Below, in pieces: positions 1 to 5,418 of a DNA stretch of 7,357 nt. The translations under genes and the position numbers were made by a program. The notes below the pieces were generated by a model. That model was not told the origin of the DNA, ran no database searches, and saw only the letters and a program-made list of their open reading frames with translations. This DNA comes from an uncultured Oscillospiraceae bacterium (GTDB lineage: Bacteria > Bacillota > Clostridia > Oscillospirales > Acutalibacteraceae): the NCBI GenBank assembly GCA_900550315.1, contig URRK01000082.1:1-7357 (forward strand), in the 5' to 3' direction. Each line of letters opens with the position of its first letter. The stretch's first letter is position 1.

Positions 1-122
1 TTAGAGCCTACCACCGAAACAAACTCGCCCGGTGCCACTTTAACCGAAAAATTTTGAAACAACCGGGCCTCGTTTACCGTGCCGGGATTAAAAGTTTTGC
101 TAATGTTTTGCAGCTCAATCAC
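1..122 (-). CDS. ABC transporter ATP-binding protein, N-terminal fragment (TrpZ-like)
   Basis: Only the first 40 codons are in the window; the gene runs off the left edge. The translation begins V(M)IELQNISKTFNPGTVNE and ends at PGEFVSVVGS. That is the usual opening of an ABC ATPase: a first beta strand, then the start of the Walker A loop (the next residues should be N-G-S/A-G-K-S/T). The start is a GTG at 122-120 that overlaps the last codons and stop of the permease gene by 8 nt. A GGGGGTG ribosome binding site lies a few bases upstream, so translational coupling is likely. By position it energises the importer made with the permease and lipoprotein upstream (COG1101 type). I infer the substrate only from the T-box leader. 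Confidence is high for ATPase and lower for substrate. Confidence 0.88.
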   Translation of the reverse strand, partial: MIELQNISKTFNPGTVNEARLFQNFSVKVAPGEFVSVVGS

Positions 123-1065
123 CGGTGGCACCCCCTTTTACCTTGGCCCGTTTGGCAAACAGGGCGCTGGTTTTTTCGTTAAAAATTAAAATTGCGGCAA
201 ACAAAACAGCGTTTAACAGCTTTAGGTAAATACCGTTGCTGTCTACCAATACCAAATAGTTTAAAGCAAGCGAGTAAATAATGGCGCCAAAAATAACGGC
301 CGTGGTATCTTTTACTATGCGCAGGCGCGAAAACAGCGTTAGCCCAATAATAACCGAGGCCAGCGCCAGCACCATTTTGCCGGTACCGCAGGTGTTATCG
401 TACTGCGCGTAAAGGTTGGCGTACAGCGCGCCGGAAACCGCCACAAAGCCGTTGCCCAGCGCCAGGCCCAAAATTTTGTAGCGGCCAACATCCCGCCCTA
501 ATGAAACCACCAGCTGCTCGTTATTGCCGGTTGCCTTTAGCATGTAGCCCAGGTAGGTTTTCATAAAAACGTCCAGCAGCAGCTTTACCAAAAGTGCCGC
601 CACCAGCAAAATGCCCAAAATGGCGTAGTCGCGCGCGTCGGCGCTCATGTTTGCCAGCAGCTTGCCGCCAAACAGGCCGGTTAAATTCTCGCTCCGAAAA
701 GAAAAAATGGTGGTGGTTTGGCCGTTTTTGGTTAGCAGCTTGGTAAGCGCAAGCGTTACCGAAAGCAGCCCTGTCATTACAATAATTCCCGAAAGCAGCT
801 TAGAAATTTTAAACCGCACATGCAGCACGCCGGTAACGCACCCGGCCGCAAACCCAACGGCAAAGCTTAGCACGGTGGCCGCCACCGGAGGCAGCCCCAA
901 CCGCAGCATAAACAGCGTGCAGCAAACCCCGCCTAAGGGGAAGGTGCCGTCTACCGAAAGGTCGGGAAAATCTAAAATAGAATAGGAAATGTAAATGCCG
1001 AGCGCCAGCACGGCAAAACACAGGCCCATTTGCAGGCCGTCTATGGTGGTTGCGTAAAACAACAT
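115..1065 (-). CDS. ABC transporter permease, COG4120 / LivH-like (TrpY-like)
   Basis: A 316-residue, very hydrophobic protein with about eight to nine predicted membrane segments and no signal peptide. The N-terminus (DGLQMGLCFAVLALGIYIS, then ILDFPDLSVDGTFPLGG) is the signature I recognise from the BPD_transp_2 permeases that work with COG2984 binding proteins. The conserved cytoplasmic stretch LGLALGNGFVAVSGALYA is also present, followed by a late VIIGLTLF segment. It should form the membrane channel of the importer. I chose ATG at 1065 over the in-frame TTG at 1074, because the weak purine-rich AGAAAGA lies too close to the TTG. The 3' end overlaps the ATPase start by 8 nt. A hairpin cluster lies between this gene and the binding-protein gene, so it may be expressed less than the latter. 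Confidence 0.9.
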   Translation of the reverse strand: MLFYATTIDGLQMGLCFAVLALGIYISYSILDFPDLSVDGTFPLGGVCCTLFMLRLGLPPVAATVLSFAVGFAAGCVTGVLHVRFKISKLLSGIIVMTGLLSVTLALTKLLTKNGQTTTIFSFRSENLTGLFGGKLLANMSADARDYAILGILLVAALLVKLLLDVFMKTYLGYMLKATGNNEQLVVSLGRDVGRYKILGLALGNGFVAVSGALYANLYAQYDNTCGTGKMVLALASVIIGLTLFSRLRIVKDTTAVIFGAIIYSLALNYLVLVDSNGIYLKLLNAVLFAAILIFNEKTSALFAKRAKVKGGATGD

Positions 1066-1086
1066 GAAAATCAAATCTTTCTGTTT

Positions 1087-1128
1087 AAAAAATCACGCCA
1101 AAACCGGCGGGGAATTGCCGGCTTTGGC
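1087..1128 (-). terminator. Strong hairpin with T-run between binding protein and permease (partial terminator or processing element)
   Basis: On the minus strand a 12-bp stem (GCCAAAGCCGGC with GCCGGTTTTGGC, one G-U pair) closes an 8-nt loop. After four bases (GTGA) comes a run of six T (1092-1087). The geometry is that of a leaky intrinsic terminator, since the T-run does not directly follow the stem. Within an ABC importer operon such an element would raise the binding-protein to permease ratio, or protect the upstream mRNA 3' end. This is seen directly as structure; its role is inference. Confidence 0.55.
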
Positions 1129-1148
1129 TGGTTTTACCTAAAAGGGAG

Positions 1149-1211
1149 GCCGCAGTGCGGCAATGCCGCGCTTTAGAGCTTGAGCCGGCAGGGCTTAGCC
1201 CCCTAAGGCCC
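1149..1211. repeat. GC-rich cluster of small inverted repeats
   Basis: Plus-strand GCCGC, GCGGC and GCCGC occur at 1149-1153, 1157-1161 and 1165-1169, each three bases apart. The middle block can pair with either neighbour, so two hairpins are mutually exclusive. A second hairpin pairs GGGCTTAG (1191-1198) with CTAAGGCCC (1203-1211) with one bulged base. Together with the hairpin at 1097-1128 this fills most of the 150-bp gap before the permease gene. No coding frame is convincing here. It may be a REP-like or other dispersed intergenic repeat, which this window alone cannot show. Confidence 0.5.
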
Positions 1212-1225
1212 AGGATTTTAGCGTG

Positions 1226-2206
1226 CTATTCACCCTTTGTTAAACGGTTTTTATTTTGCAACATCGGTTGCCGTAACGGTGTTTGGAACGGTAAGGCCCA
1301 TTGCGGCGCAGGCGCTGCTGTTGTAGTAGTTGGCTCGGTAATGGTGGCAACGGGAATATCGCTGGCCTTTGTGCCGTTTAAAATTTTAGCGGCGGCACTG
1401 CCGGCGGCCTTGCCAACATTAATATATTCAATAGAGGCGCTGGCTACGCAGCCTAACTTAACCTGCTCAATCTCGGAGCCGAAAACCGGGATTTTTTTAG
1501 CGTTGGTAATAGGCAGAATGTTGGTTTCCAGCTTACCTACAATGGTATTGTCCAACAGGTTAATAAAGCAATCTACCCCTTGGTTAATTAAGTCGTTGGT
1601 TTTGGTGTCAATGGTGGTAATGTCGGCAACGGCCGAGTCTAAAACGGTCATGCCGGCGTATTTTTCGGCAGCCTTTTTTAGGTTGGCTACCTGAACGGGG
1701 GAGCTGGATTCCTCGGTAGAATACATAACGCCGATTTTTAAGGCGGTTTTGCCCATAAAGCCGGTTACAACCTCCAGCTGCTTTTCAAAGTTTGGAATAT
1801 CGGAGGAGCCGGTAACATTTTGGTAGTTTTGCATGGTGGTAGCGTCGGTAATGGCGCAGTAAACAACGGGAATATCTTTATCGGCGGCGGCGTTGGCGGC
1901 AGCTACGGCCGAGGGGGTTGCAATGGCCACAATAACGGCAGCCTTTTTGTTTACCAGGTTGTTGGCCTGTGTTTGCGAAACGCCGGCGTCAAAGTTGCTG
2001 TTTACATATTCTACATTATAATCGTCGGTGTTAATGCCGGCCTCTTTTAGTCCGGCCATAACGCCGTCGTAGCAATTGTTCAGCGAGGCGTGCGAGCCAA
2101 ACTGAATAATGCCAATTGTTTTTTTCTCGCCGGCGCCGCCGGAGCAGGCCGTAAGGGCAAACAGGGTAACAACACTTAAAAGAACAGCAATTAATTTTTT
2201 CATCAT
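1226..2206 (-). CDS. ABC transporter solute-binding lipoprotein, COG2984 (TrpX-like), apparently frameshifted near its 3' end
   Basis: As written the frame encodes 326 residues. A lipoprotein signal (MMKKLIAVLLSVVTLFALTAC, lipidated Cys21) precedes a two-lobed type I periplasmic-binding fold of the ABC_sub_bind family (PF04392). Typical parts are KKTIGIIQFGSHASL, then VIVAIATPSAVAAANA and IPVVYCAITDA. It should capture the substrate outside the membrane for the permease and ATPase downstream. The reading frame is normal up to E291 (GAG, 1336-1334). After that it becomes TTTTAAPAPQW and an atypical tail. Moving to the neighbouring frame from 1333 gives ANYYNSSACAAMGLTVP and a stop at 1253-1251, which matches the family pattern N-x3-A-x3-G-(I/L)-x2-P. 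A 1-bp loss at 1332-1336 (for example GAGGCC to GAGCC) explains both, and the intact protein would be about 318 residues. The start is the ATG at 2206 or the adjacent one at 2203, with GGAG at 2216-2213. Confidence 0.88.
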   Translation of the reverse strand: MMKKLIAVLLSVVTLFALTACSGGAGEKKTIGIIQFGSHASLNNCYDGVMAGLKEAGINTDDYNVEYVNSNFDAGVSQTQANNLVNKKAAVIVAIATPSAVAAANAAADKDIPVVYCAITDATTMQNYQNVTGSSDIPNFEKQLEVVTGFMGKTALKIGVMYSTEESSSPVQVANLKKAAEKYAGMTVLDSAVADITTIDTKTNDLINQGVDCFINLLDNTIVGKLETNILPITNAKKIPVFGSEIEQVKLGCVASASIEYINVGKAAGSAAAKILNGTKASDIPVATITEPTTTTAAPAPQWALPFQTPLRQPMLQNKNRLTKGE

Positions 2207-2313
2207 AAAACACTCCGTTTTAAAGAATTTAAATTTTTAAATTTAGTTTTGGTAATAAGGGTAATTGTTTTTGTAAAGGTTGTATTTTGGCTTTGCCATC
2301 GCGTTAAACCCAT
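2203..2313 (-). CDS. Possible 36-codon upstream ORF coupled to the binding-protein gene
   Basis: Between the leader terminator and the binding-protein gene there is an AAAGGAG (2329-2323) with an ATG nine bases downstream (2313-2311). The frame runs 36 codons (MGLTRWQSQNTTFTKTIT and onward) and ends in a TGA that overlaps the binding-protein ATG (ATGA arrangement). It has one Trp codon near the start and eight Thr. I recognise no family. It could be a coupling or regulatory peptide, or simply the trace of a second ribosome landing site, since the binding-protein gene has its own GGAG. The good Shine-Dalgarno spacing is the main support. Confidence 0.35.
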   Translation of the reverse strand: MGLTRWQSQNTTFTKTITLITKTKFKNLNSLKRSVL

Positions 2314-2379
2314 TTAAAACTGCTCCTTTCTTTTTTGTGCTGCGGCCAAAGTTTAATTTGCCGGGCCTTTTTAAAATAC

Positions 2380-2415
2380 AAAAAGCCCCTGCCCCAAATT
2401 CATGGGACAGGAGCT
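2380..2415 (-). terminator. Leader terminator competing with the T-box antiterminator
   Basis: AGCTCCTGTCCC (2415-2404) pairs with GGGGCAGGGGCT (2395-2384): 12 bp with two G-U pairs and an 8-nt loop, followed by TTTTTG and more T. Its 5' arm contains the CCTG and CCCA segments that the T-box sequence uses for the antiterminator, so the two folds exclude each other. With charged tRNA the terminator should form; with uncharged tRNA transcription reads on into the importer genes. Confidence 0.93.
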
Positions 2416-2655
2416 GTAAAAAGCTATACCTGCGGTACCACCCAAATTCGCTTGTAAAAACAAACGCACTCAGTGCATATACAAACATATATGCTCCCAT
2501 ATAACGGTAGGACACCGTCGCCCCTACTAAGCCGCAGCCTTTCGGTTTGCCCTCGTAAGACCATTCGGTAAAAACTGCCACGCTGCATTGCACCAACCGC
2601 AGCTCTCTAAGGTAGCCCGCTTAAACTTACTTTTCTTACTCACTGGTTTTTCTTT
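2380..2655 (-). promoter_or_regulatory. T-box leader riboswitch, specifier probably TGG (Trp)
   Basis: This is an untranslated leader that senses uncharged tRNA and opens the downstream importer operon. At the base of Stem I, CC (2646-2645) pairs with GG (2552-2551), with a K-turn of AGTGA opposite GA. Above it GTAAGA (2639-2634) pairs with TCTTAC (2560-2555). The specifier loop has AGTA (2631-2628) on one side and GAA then TGG (2566-2561) on the other. An AGAGAG bulge (2608-2603) leads to an apical hairpin GCTGC/GCAGC with GGTG in its loop. GTAGG/CCTAC with an overlapping ACGG/CCGT pairing (2527-2504) resembles the Stem II pseudoknot. Hairpins follow at 2494-2475 and 2466-2449. The T-box itself is TTGGGTGGTACCGCA (2445-2431). 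TGGG and CAGG pair with CCTG and CCCA in the terminator arm to form the antiterminator. ATG plus G, shifted by one base, is the main alternative specifier. Confidence 0.93.
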
Positions 2656-2661
2656 TTTACC

Positions 2662-2690
2662 ATTATACACACAGTGCCCTTATTTGTCAA
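2662..2690 (-). promoter_or_regulatory. Consensus sigma-A promoter of the T-box operon
   Basis: TTGACA (2690-2685) and TATAAT (2667-2662) are separated by exactly 17 bp, a perfect match to the housekeeping consensus. Transcription should begin near 2655, just before the K-turn strand of Stem I. The promoter starts only about 20 bp after the stop codon of the upstream TM2 gene, so the operon is strongly and constitutively initiated and then controlled by termination. Confidence 0.92.
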
Positions 2691-2708
2691 CCCCTAAATT
2701 TAAAAAAT

Positions 2709-3095
2709 TTAAACGGCGTACGGATTGGGCTTCATTAAAATAGAAATTGCGTCACAAATAACGCCTATGCCGCACAACCCACCGGTGCAAAGATACAAAA
2801 CTCCCATGCCGGCTTTGCCCTCGTAAAATTTGTGCCCGCCAAAAACACCTAAAAAAATGCACAAGCAAAGCGCTACCCATTTATTGCACATACGGTGCCC
2901 CGCACCGGCGTTGGTATTGGTATTCGTATTGGCGTTTACATTGCTGTTGGCGTTGTTAATTACAATTTGCGGCGACTCCTGCTGACTGGATTTTAACTCC
3001 TCCACCTGACACCCGCAAGCCGTACACACAATTGCATCAAACGGAATTTTTGCCCCACAATGCTTACAAAATTTTGTTTTTTCCATGTTTTCCAT
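2709..3095 (-). CDS. Zinc-ribbon / TM2-domain membrane protein
   Basis: The protein has 128 residues. The N-terminal zinc ribbon has Cys10-x2-Cys13 and Cys24-x2-Cys27 (CKHCG, then CTACG). A low-complexity Asn-rich linker (about 45-62, with alternating N-T and N-A) leads to a C-terminal TM2 domain (about 72-123) of two membrane helices with the family core GVFGGHKFYEGKAGMGVLYL and a turn Asp (D115). TM2 proteins are small membrane proteins of mostly unknown function, so I give none. I chose the ATG at 3095 because AAGGAGG (3110-3104) lies 8 nt upstream; the longer frame from 3122 would start inside an operator. Its promoter is TTGTCA-17-TATAAT. No clear terminator follows, so it may read into the T-box leader. 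The divergent Xre regulator is the likely controller. Confidence 0.9.
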   Translation of the reverse strand: MENMEKTKFCKHCGAKIPFDAIVCTACGCQVEELKSSQQESPQIVINNANSNVNANTNTNTNAGAGHRMCNKWVALCLCIFLGVFGGHKFYEGKAGMGVLYLCTGGLCGIGVICDAISILMKPNPYAV

Positions 3096-3112
3096 GTATT
3101 TTTCCTCCTTCT

Positions 3113-3131
3113 TGACATTCAATGAATGTCA
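3113..3131. promoter_or_regulatory. Palindromic operator 1, TGACA-N9-TGTCA
   Basis: TGACATTCAATGAATGTCA is a perfect 9-bp inverted repeat around one base (3122). It lies just downstream of the expected start of the TM2-gene transcript and overlaps a TTGACA (3112-3117) on the plus strand. A dimeric helix-turn-helix repressor is the obvious ligand, and the divergent Xre protein is the inferred one. Binding here could block both genes. Confidence 0.7.
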
Positions 3132-3142
3132 TATTAGCTATT

Positions 3143-3171
3143 ATTATAGCATATAATTTCTTTGTTGACAA
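3143..3171 (-). promoter_or_regulatory. Promoter of the zinc-ribbon/TM2 gene
   Basis: On the minus strand TTGTCA (3171-3166) and TATAAT (3148-3143) are 17 bp apart. The start should fall near 3136, giving a short leader to the ATG at 3095. Operator 2 overlaps the -35 box and operator 1 lies in the initial transcribed region. Confidence 0.8.
3152..3157 (+). promoter_or_regulatory. Likely -10 box of the Xre regulator gene
   Basis: TATAAT on the plus strand would place the start near 3164, leaving about 35 nt to the ATG at 3199. No good -35 lies 17 bp upstream. The TTGACA at 3112-3117 is too far for this box and would instead need a poor -10 near 3135. The promoter is therefore probably weak or regulator-dependent, with operator 2 just downstream of its start. 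Confidence 0.45.
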
Positions 3172-3184
3172 GCACTAAATGTCA
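3166..3184. promoter_or_regulatory. Palindromic operator 2, TGACA-N9-TGTCA
   Basis: TGACAAGCACTAAATGTCA matches operator 1 at 15 of 19 positions, with identical outer half-sites and identical spacing but an imperfect centre. The two centres (3122 and 3175) are 53 bp apart, close to five turns of DNA, so bound dimers would lie on the same face. This copy overlaps the -35 of the TM2 gene. Confidence 0.68.
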
Positions 3185-3198
3185 TTTATGGAGGAAAA

Positions 3199-3441
3199 AT
3201 GTTCATTAATAAAGCGAAAGACGGAAAAAACAACCTGTGCGGTGTTAAAATAGCAAAAAAGCGAAAAGAATTAGGCATTTCACAACGGGAATTAGCCGAC
3301 CGCCTGCAGCTTATTGGTTTGGATGTTGATAAAAACGCCATTCAGCGCATTGAGTGCGGCAAAAGATTTGTTACGGACATTGAATTAAAAGCTCTTTCCG
3401 AAACCTTAAAAATAACAGTGAGCGACCTTTTAAGCTTGTAA
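3199..3441 (+). CDS. Small Xre-family helix-turn-helix regulator
   Basis: An 80-residue protein that is almost entirely one Cro/C1-type helix-turn-helix domain (about residues 16-78). The recognition unit is ISQRELADRLQLIG followed by KNAIQRIECGKRFVTDIELK. The N-terminal KNNLCG segment and the D-x-E-L-K-A-L ending are typical of a small Xre type I have met in Clostridia. It should bind DNA as a dimer in the cytoplasm. GGAGG sits 5 nt before the ATG. It is divergent from the zinc-ribbon/TM2 gene, with two matching dyads between them, so autorepression and control of the TM2 gene is the simplest model. No toxin partner is seen next to it. Confidence 0.9.
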   Translation: MFINKAKDGKNNLCGVKIAKKRKELGISQRELADRLQLIGLDVDKNAIQRIECGKRFVTDIELKALSETLKITVSDLLSL

Positions 3442-3464
3442 AAGTTCAAAAGGTCGCTCTGTTT
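3420..3464. terminator. Hairpin between convergent genes, possibly a bidirectional terminator
   Basis: GAGCGACCTTTT (3420-3431) pairs perfectly with AAAAGGTCGCTC (3448-3459), a 12-bp stem whose loop contains the stop codon of the Xre gene. TGTTTT follows on the plus strand, and TTATTTTT a few bases out on the minus strand. The Xre gene and the EAL-protein gene end 33 bp apart, so the element could serve both. The T-runs are modest, so termination may be incomplete. Confidence 0.7.
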
Positions 3465-3474
3465 TATGCAAAAA

Positions 3475-5418
3475 TTAATTTTTAAACACCGGCCCGTTAA
3501 AAATAGCTTCGGCCTTTAAAAACCGCTGGCACTCGGCCTTTGGCAGAATTTTAGAAAAATAAAACCCTTGCAGCATATCGCAATGAATTTGGTTTAAAAA
3601 CTCGGCCTGGCCTAAATTTTCCACCCCTTCGCACAAAATTTTGGCCCCGGAATGGTGCACCAGCGCAACCATATCTGAAAGCACTGTGCGCTGCCGCGGT
3701 AAGGCGCAGGCGGCAACAAACTCACCGCCCATTTTAACCAAGTCGATTTCATTATTGTACAAATCGGCAAAGGAGGAAAACCCGGTGCCCATATCGTCAA
3801 TTGCAATTTTAAAGCCCGCCTTACGGCACTGCTTAATATTTTGCGAAATGGTTGTTAAATTTTCGGCAATGGAATCCTCGGTAATTTCTATAATCAGGCG
3901 CGCGTGGTTAAAGGAATAGGCCGAGGAAATTTTTTCAATTTCCTTAAAAAAGTTTTGCCGGCTAAGCGAATCCCTGGTAAAATTACAGCTTAAAAAAAGA
4001 TGGCTGTAAGGGGCTTTGTTCCAGCCTTGCAGCAGCTCGCAGGCGGCGGCAAACATTTTGTAATCGTGCACTGCAATTTGCCCGGTTTGCTTTAAAATTT
4101 CAATGTACTCGTGCGGGCGCAGCAAGCCGTATTCGCGGTTTTGCCAGCGTGAAAGAACTTCAGCCCCGCAAATTTTTTTGCTTTGGCTTTCGGTAATTAG
4201 CTGCAGATACACCCTAAATTCCCCGTTTTCTACCGCGTTTAAAACTGCTTGGCGCAGCTTTTCCTGCTTTTTGCTTTGCGCTAAATTGCTTTCGCTGGTA
4301 AGCTCGGCGGAAGTGCCGCCCCTTAATGCCGCCAGGTAGCCCTGTTTGGCGTTATAAAACGCAGTTTCGGCGTTACAATCGGGGTGTTCGCACAAGCGGG
4401 AAACACCGGCCGTAAAGGCGTTTGAAAGGTTGGGATAAAACTCCTGCACATAGCGGTTTACGCTGAAAACCACCGCCTGCGTTCGGTTTAAACATTCCTT
4501 TTGGGTAGGCGCTTGCACCAGCAGCACAAAAATGCCCGGGCTCACCCGCGCCAAATATTCGGCCGAGGCAACGGCAGCGTTTAAATGCGCTGCGGCGAGC
4601 CTCTCAACCTCTAAAACCGCTTTTTCGCCGTGTTTGGCGGCAATTTCCTCGGCGTTTGCCGCCAAGTACAGCACGGCGTACAGGTTTTTAGATTGGCGGG
4701 AAAGCAGCTGCTCAAATGCGTAGGTGTAATATTGGGCGTTGCCAACGCCGGTTTTTTCATCTACCAGCGCCGAAGGGGCGTTGCGCCTTTTCTTTTTTAC
4801 CGATATTACGGTAACCAGCCCGCCTGCCAAAAGCAGGGCGACTGCGGCAATTAAAACAATTTTTAGGGTGCGGCTTTGGGTGCGAACGGCAGGGTTTTGC
4901 TGCGCGTTAGCCAACAAAAAGCCCAGTTTTTCCTGCTCGGAAAAAGCAGAAAAGGCGGTTTTTAACTGCTGCACCAGCTCGGGCGAGGCCATTTTTGTAA
5001 CCCCCACGCAGTAGGTTTCGCTGTGCCCGTTTAGGGTAACGGTTAAAACCGGAATCAGCTCGGTTACCACGCAGTCCTCTTGATTAGCCAAAAGCGCCGT
5101 TACCAGCTCTACCTGGCTATTTTGCGAAAGCTCTTGCTGCCGGTTTTGGGTCGAGGCCGCAATGTAGGTAAAGGAAATACCCGTTTTATTTGAAACGGCT
5201 TTTAGCATATCCGGAATAGCACCGCAAAAGCTTTTGGTTTCGCTGTTATAATATTCTAACGGAAAGCTGTTGGGCTCCCCGGCCACATACACGGTGTTTT
5301 CGTTGCCAACATCACCGGGGGCGGTGTACACCGCAGCGCCGGCCGGCAGGCAGCAAAAAACCGCCGCAGCCAACAAACAAGCGGCCGCCCCAAGGCCCCG
5401 CCAAAATTTACGCCTCAT
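3475..5418 (-). CDS. Membrane sensor with degenerate GGDEF and intact EAL domain (probable c-di-GMP phosphodiesterase)
   Basis: The protein has 647 residues. A signal segment (1-29) leads to an extracytoplasmic domain (about 42-180) that begins like an SBP_bac_3 binding domain (VYVAGEPNSFPLEYYN, then GAIPDMLKAVSNKTGI) but is shorter than the usual 220 or so residues. A membrane helix (185-207) is followed by KKKRR. The GGDEF domain (about 218-370) has SPGIF (293-297) in place of GGDEF, so it should not make c-di-GMP. The EAL domain (about 385-640) keeps the expected residues: Q406, E420 (EVL), N479, E511, D541-D542 (DDMGTG), K562, E597 and Q617. It should therefore hydrolyse c-di-GMP to pGpG, although KMGGE replaces the usual K-x-D. 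It overlaps the DivIVA-like gene by 11 nt and has AGGAG before the ATG. The input may be a small ligand outside the cell. Confidence 0.93.
   Translation of the reverse strand: MRRKFWRGLGAAACLLAAAVFCCLPAGAAVYTAPGDVGNENTVYVAGEPNSFPLEYYNSETKSFCGAIPDMLKAVSNKTGISFTYIAASTQNRQQELSQNSQVELVTALLANQEDCVVTELIPVLTVTLNGHSETYCVGVTKMASPELVQQLKTAFSAFSEQEKLGFLLANAQQNPAVRTQSRTLKIVLIAAVALLLAGGLVTVISVKKKRRNAPSALVDEKTGVGNAQYYTYAFEQLLSRQSKNLYAVLYLAANAEEIAAKHGEKAVLEVERLAAAHLNAAVASAEYLARVSPGIFVLLVQAPTQKECLNRTQAVVFSVNRYVQEFYPNLSNAFTAGVSRLCEHPDCNAETAFYNAKQGYLAALRGGTSAELTSESNLAQSKKQEKLRQAVLNAVENGEFRVYLQLITESQSKKICGAEVLSRWQNREYGLLRPHEYIEILKQTGQIAVHDYKMFAAACELLQGWNKAPYSHLFLSCNFTRDSLSRQNFFKEIEKISSAYSFNHARLIIEITEDSIAENLTTISQNIKQCRKAGFKIAIDDMGTGFSSFADLYNNEIDLVKMGGEFVAACALPRQRTVLSDMVALVHHSGAKILCEGVENLGQAEFLNQIHCDMLQGFYFSKILPKAECQRFLKAEAIFNGPVFKN

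Noticed and set aside
1155..1694. 179-codon plus-strand frame opposite the binding-protein gene
   Set aside because: It is antisense to a clear family member, has no ribosome site and no recognisable domain.
2568..2570. TAC as a Tyr specifier codon in the T-box leader
   Set aside because: It lies seven bases from the lower Stem I helix, outside the expected position just after GAA, although it would fit the T in the T-box bulge better.
2243..2596. 117-codon frame on the minus strand
   Set aside because: It runs straight through the T-box leader stems and terminator, so it is a by-product of structured RNA; only its Tyr-rich tail is kept as a note.
3096..3122. ATG start of the TM2 gene at 3122
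   Set aside because: It lies inside operator 1 and lacks a ribosome site; AAGGAGG is well placed for the ATG at 3095.
3165..3170. TTGACA on the plus strand close to the Xre start
   Set aside because: A matching -10 would fall inside the ribosome binding site and start transcription at the ATG; it is better explained as the left arm of operator 2.
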